A stretch of DNA of 64,000 nucleotides from the NCBI RefSeq assembly GCF_014202335.1, contig NZ_JACHGP010000004.1, forward strand, positions 445,451 through 509,450, read 5' to 3'. The stretch's first letter is position 1, and each line of letters opens with the position of its first letter. This document shows positions 60,848-64,000 of the stretch, one piece after another. The notes beneath the pieces were generated by a model that was given only the letters and a program-made list of their open reading frames with translations, did no database searches and was not told the DNA's origin. This DNA is from Mycobacterium sp. AZCC_0083. Lineage in GTDB: Bacteria; Actinomycetota; Actinomycetes; Mycobacteriales; Mycobacteriaceae. The position numbers and the translations under genes are program-made.

Positions 60848-60906
60848 CGAGCGCGCGTGTCTGTACCACGACACGCCGATCTGCGACGGCATTTTGCGCG
60901 CGCTCG
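60848..60906. repeat. Compound inverted repeat in the intergenic gap, possible dispersed element
   Basis: Outer arms CGAGCGCGCG (60848-60857) and CGCGCGCTCG (60897-60906) form a 10-bp perfect repeat; inner arms GCGTGTC (60855-60861) and GACACGC (60870-60876) form a 7-bp one. A 12-nt direct repeat TTCTCCCGCGAG lies just before (60824-60835, 60840-60851). I recall similar elements scattered in mycobacterial genomes, but this could not be checked. Confidence 0.5.
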
Positions 60907-61003
60907 TCGCCGGCGGCCGGCCGCGGCCGATGAGTTCGGCGGGCGCGACCGGTCTGAATCTCCATGCGCAGGAAATGCAATGGCCCATGTCGGCCCGCGC
61001 CGA

Positions 61004-61016
61004 TACGGTTCCTGAC
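61004..61016 (+). promoter_or_regulatory. Leaderless promoter of the ABC ATPase gene
   Basis: TACGGT (61004-61009) lies 7 nt before ATG 61017; no ribosome-binding site is present between them. The ABC genes therefore start a new transcription unit after the repeat at 60848-60906. Confidence 0.55.
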
Positions 61017-61979
61017 ATGACATTCGCCATCGAGGCCATCGATCTCGTCAAGAGGTTCGGTGAGAGCACCGCCGTCGACGGCGTCAGCTTCGTCGTACCG
61101 GAGGGCACGGTGATGGGCCTGCTCGGGCCCAACGGCGCAGGCAAGACCACGACCGTCCGGATGATGACGACGCTCACCGAACCCACCAGCGGGACCGCGC
61201 GAGTCGCGGGTTACGACGTGCTCGCCGAACCCGCCATGGTGCGCAGCAACATGGGCCTCACCGGGCAGGCCGCGACGGTCGACGAGCTGCTGACCGGCCG
61301 GGAGAACATCCGGATGATCGGTGCGCTCTACGGCATCGGACGTCGCGACGTCACGCGGCTGGGTGACCAACTGCTGGAACAGTTCTCGATCACCGAGGCG
61401 GCCGACCGGCCGGTGAAGTCGTACTCCGGCGGCATGCGCAGGCGGATCGACCTGGCGGTCAGCCTCATCGCATCTCCGCCGGTGCTCTTCCTCGACGAGC
61501 CGACCACTGGACTGGATCCGCGGAGCCGCGTCGATCTGTGGGACATGCTGCGCGGCCTGGTCGCGCAGGGCACCACGTTGCTGCTCACCACCCAGTACCT
61601 CGAGGAGGCCGATCAGCTCGCCGACAACATCGTCGTCATGGACCGCGGGCGCATCATCGCCGAGGGCACGCCGCTGCAGCTCAAGCAGCAGGCCGGCAAC
61701 TCCAGCCTGGTAGTGACGGTCTCGCATGCGGCCGATCTGCAAACCGCGCGCGAGCTGATCGCCAGGACCGGTGTCGAGGTGCACGTCGACGAGGGCGCAC
61801 GGCAGCTCACCGCGGCGGCGGAGGGCATCGCGGACATGACAAGGGTGGCGGGCTGGCTACAGGACAGCAAGATCGAGGTCGACGACATCGGCCTGTCCCG
61901 GCCCAGCCTCGACGACGTGTTCCTCTCGCTCACCGGACACCGCGCCGAAGACGAAGAGAACGAGGAGATTTCCGCATGA
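61017..61979 (+). CDS. ABC exporter ATPase, DrrA-like
   Basis: 320 residues. Walker A GPNGAGKTTT, signature YSGGMRRRIDLAVSL, Walker B VLFLDEPTTGLDPRSR, and a C-terminal DrrA-type extension ending LDDVFLSLTGH. DrrA-type exporters carry antibiotics or lipids. Start ATG 61017; the frame stays open upstream to 60894. Its stop overlaps the permease start (ATGA at 61976). Confidence 0.92.
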   Translation: MTFAIEAIDLVKRFGESTAVDGVSFVVPEGTVMGLLGPNGAGKTTTVRMMTTLTEPTSGTARVAGYDVLAEPAMVRSNMGLTGQAATVDELLTGRENIRMIGALYGIGRRDVTRLGDQLLEQFSITEAADRPVKSYSGGMRRRIDLAVSLIASPPVLFLDEPTTGLDPRSRVDLWDMLRGLVAQGTTLLLTTQYLEEADQLADNIVVMDRGRIIAEGTPLQLKQQAGNSSLVVTVSHAADLQTARELIARTGVEVHVDEGARQLTAAAEGIADMTRVAGWLQDSKIEVDDIGLSRPSLDDVFLSLTGHRAEDEENEEISA

Positions 61980-62824
61980 CGACCGTGGCGCCCAAGCCCG
62001 CCGTCGAAGCGTCGCGACCGGCCACGCACCCCACCACAATCGTTCAGCAGTCATGGATCATGGTGAAGCGCAACCTGATTCACACCAAGCGCATGCCGGA
62101 AATGCTTAGCGACGTGACGGTGCAGCCGATCATGTTCGTACTGCTGTTCGCGTTCGTCTTCGGCGCGTCGATCGCCAACACCGGCGGAGCCAGCTACCGC
62201 GAGTTCCTACTGCCCGGAATCATGGCCCAGACCATCGTGTTCACCGCGTTCGTCGTCGCCGCAGGCATCACGGCCGACTTCGAGAAAGGCATCATCGACC
62301 GATTCCGGTCGCTGCCCATCCGCCGCTCGTCGGTGCTCATCGGCCGCAGCGTGGCAGGCCTCATCCACTCCTCGATCGGCATCGTCGTCATGACCATCAC
62401 CGGGCTGTGCATCGGATGGCGCATCCGAGGCAGCGCCGTCGAGGCAGTGCTGGCGTTTGCGCTGATGCTGGTATTCGGGTTCGGGATGGTGTGGTTCGGC
62501 ATCCTGGTCGGCTCGCTGATGCGGTCGGTGGAGGCGGTCAACGGCGTGATGTTCACCGTGCTGTTCCCGATCACGTTCCTGGCCAACACGTTTGCGCCAA
62601 CCGGGCCGATGCCCACGTGGTTGCGGGTGACGGCCGAATGGAACCCGGTCTCGTCGCTGGCGCAGGCCACGCGCGAGTTGTGGGGCAACGGGCCCGTCGC
62701 GCCACCTGAGGCTCAGCTTCCGCTGCACCACCCCATCCTGGCCACCGTGCTGTGGTCGCTGGTGATCACCGCGGTGCTGGCGCCATTTGCGCTGCGCGCC
62801 TACGGGCGTCGCACCACGGACTAG
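61976..62824 (+). CDS. ABC-2 type permease, DrrB-like
   Basis: 282 residues with six TM segments (about 44-62, 78-98, 130-150, 162-182, 196-214, 250-270). The ABC-2 signature region IDRFRSLPIRRSSVLIGRSV and FPITFLANTFAPTGPMPTWL are typical of DrrB. Start ATG 61976 overlaps the ATPase stop. Exported substrate unknown. Confidence 0.9.
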   Translation: MTTVAPKPAVEASRPATHPTTIVQQSWIMVKRNLIHTKRMPEMLSDVTVQPIMFVLLFAFVFGASIANTGGASYREFLLPGIMAQTIVFTAFVVAAGITADFEKGIIDRFRSLPIRRSSVLIGRSVAGLIHSSIGIVVMTITGLCIGWRIRGSAVEAVLAFALMLVFGFGMVWFGILVGSLMRSVEAVNGVMFTVLFPITFLANTFAPTGPMPTWLRVTAEWNPVSSLAQATRELWGNGPVAPPEAQLPLHHPILATVLWSLVITAVLAPFALRAYGRRTTD

Positions 62825-62853
62825 TCGGCTGACGGTATCGAGAGGTGACGGTG

Positions 62854-63618
62854 ATGTCCGACCTGTTTGACTACGACGCGGAATTGCGCCTGCACAACGA
62901 GCGCTTCCGCGTCGCTGCCGGCGTTGGCACTCACGACCGTGTGCTCGACATCGGTTGTGGCACGGGCTTGTCCACGCGCGAGGCAGCCCGCGCCGCCGTC
63001 GCTGGCAACGCGGTGGGCGTCGATACCTCTGCGCCAATGCTCGAACTCGCCCGTCGCCTGAGCGATGACGAGGGTCTGACCAACATCGCCTACGAGCAGG
63101 CGGACGCCCAGGTTCACGGTTTTCCACCGACGAGTTTCGACCTCTGCATCAGCAGGTTCGGAACGATGTTCTTCGCCGACCCGGTTGCCGCGTTCACCAA
63201 TATCGGGCGTGCTCTGCCCCCCGCGGCACGCCTGGTGATGCTGGTCTGGCAAGAGCGCGACGGCAATGAGTGGGCCACCGTCCGCCAAACGCTCACCGGC
63301 GTACAAGCCACACCCCAGGGTCCGAACGCGTTCTCACTCGCCGACCCGACCGCCACGGAAGGCATCCTTGCGGAGGCCGGCTTCACCGACGTCGGCTTCT
63401 CCGACGTGCACGAGCCCGTCTACTACGGCCCGGACGGCGCCACCGCCCTCGATGCCGTCCTCCGCCTACTGAAATACGAAGACCTGCTTGCCGACCTCGA
63501 CGCCACGACGGCCGAGCAAGCACGCACGCGGCTACGTGCCACGCTCGACGCCCACGACACCGGCGGCGGCGTGTACTTCGACTCACGTGCGTGGATCGTC
63601 TCGGCTCGCCGTCACTGA
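62854..63618 (+). CDS. Class I SAM-dependent methyltransferase
   Basis: 254 residues. SAM motif I VLDIGCGTGLSTREAARAA, acidic VGVDTSAPMLELARRL, motif II DLCISRFGTMFFADPVAAF. The acceptor is unknown. Start ATG 62854 (GAGAGG 8 nt upstream) is preferred to GTG 62845. It follows the DrrB-like gene by 29 nt, so it may be in the same transcription unit. Confidence 0.88.
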   Translation: MSDLFDYDAELRLHNERFRVAAGVGTHDRVLDIGCGTGLSTREAARAAVAGNAVGVDTSAPMLELARRLSDDEGLTNIAYEQADAQVHGFPPTSFDLCISRFGTMFFADPVAAFTNIGRALPPAARLVMLVWQERDGNEWATVRQTLTGVQATPQGPNAFSLADPTATEGILAEAGFTDVGFSDVHEPVYYGPDGATALDAVLRLLKYEDLLADLDATTAEQARTRLRATLDAHDTGGGVYFDSRAWIVSARRH

Positions 63619-63727
63619 CCACTCCGCGGAGTCGAACGCAGCGCATGTACGAACCTCCACCGATACCCCCGTGACGATGTGCTGATCGCCATGGCCGGAA
63701 CCATTGCTTCGGCGCTTCAATGGCGTC

Positions 63728-64000
63728 ATGGAGTTGAAGAGCGCATCGTCGCGCGTCGTGGTGCCCGCCGGGGCAGGCCGAGCGGTACGGGTGCGACGCA
63801 GCGAACACGTACGGGTGATCGACGTCGAGGGCGGGCAGGTCGGCGACCTGTTCGCCTTCGCGGCCGGTGACCCCGCCGAGCATCTGTCGGCATCCCACAC
63901 CCGCACCTCGACGGGCAGGCTCTTCCCGCTCATCGGCGAACAGTTCGTCACCACCCTGCGACGCCCGATCCTGACGCTCGTCGACGACACCTCGCCGGGC
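63728..64000 (+). CDS. DUF1989 (urea carboxylase-associated family) protein, 5' part
   Basis: 91 codons, cut by the window end. The visible sequence VRVIDVEGGQVGDLFAFAAG, HLSASHTRTSTGRLFPLIGE, then RRPILTLVDDTSPG, matches the start of DUF1989 proteins. These are linked to urea/amide and one-carbon metabolism but have no firm function. Start ATG 63728, no other frame competes. The gene continues beyond the window. Confidence 0.78.
   Translation, partial: MELKSASSRVVVPAGAGRAVRVRRSEHVRVIDVEGGQVGDLFAFAAGDPAEHLSASHTRTSTGRLFPLIGEQFVTTLRRPILTLVDDTSPG

Noticed and set aside
60267..61784. 505-residue minus-strand open frame over the ligase and ABC ATPase
   Set aside because: Antisense to genes with intact AMP-binding and Walker motifs.

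Overview
The window is a high-GC actinobacterial chromosome segment, most likely from a fast-growing mycobacterium (Mycolicibacterium/M. smegmatis type). It opens with the last 30 residues of an MspA-class porin, a family found in rapid growers. It then follows the order I know from M. tuberculosis Rv0985c-Rv1013: mscL, an SAF-domain gene, the FmdB/Ruc chaperone, 5-formyl-THF cycloligase, galU, moeA1/glp, rimJ, the Rv0996/glpR homologue, tRNA-Ala, a cAMP-regulated acetyltransferase, DUF5642 lipoproteins, alkB, arcA, pmt, rsmI, pabB, metS, tatD, rpfB, ksgA, ispE and pks16. Family names and Rv equivalences are from memory; no search was run.

Layout. 0-7.8 kb is core synteny ending in tRNA-Ala(CGC). 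7.9-26.9 kb is an accessory block after the tRNA. It holds a Ni/Co efflux ATPase with an NmtR-type sensor and operator, a superoxide dismutase of the Mn type, a KasA-like protein without its catalytic Cys, a wax ester/DGAT enzyme, hydrolases and topoisomerase IB. It continues with a dense stress set: CsbD, MscS, CHAD, PfpI, STAS and small membrane proteins. Six sites resembling the SigF consensus (GTTT-N15/16-GGGTA or GGGAA) lie in front of these genes. One precedes a tightly overlapping four-gene cluster (GT2, acyl-CoA dehydrogenase-like, PIG-L deacetylase, NodS-like methyltransferase), whose parts parallel the NodC/NodB/NodS modules of Nod-factor synthesis. This is my best candidate for an undescribed pathway.

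27-36 kb returns to core synteny with additions: an AroE-like gene, an arrestin-fold gene, LpqN and DUF5642 lipoproteins, alkB, and a soxR/arcA divergent pair sharing a near-consensus SoxR box. 36.1-42.8 kb is an eight-gene minus-strand operon: a polyamine-type ABC importer, a nitrilase-family hydrolase, an RraA-family protein, a BKACE (DUF849) enzyme and an Lrp regulator. It looks like a complete uptake-and-catabolism unit for an unknown cationic substrate.

43-64 kb is core again: pmt/rsmI, pabB, an ECF41-type sigma factor cotranscribed with an FAD oxidoreductase behind an ECF41-like promoter, metS/tatD, rpfB-ksgA, then ispE separated from ksgA by an amino-acid permease and a soluble non-RD Ser/Thr kinase. 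pks16/FadD, a DrrAB-type ABC exporter, a methyltransferase and the start of a DUF1989 gene complete the window. I saw no insertion sequence, prophage, CRISPR array or rRNA. Many genes appear leaderless, with a TANNNT box 6-7 nt before an ATG or GTG.
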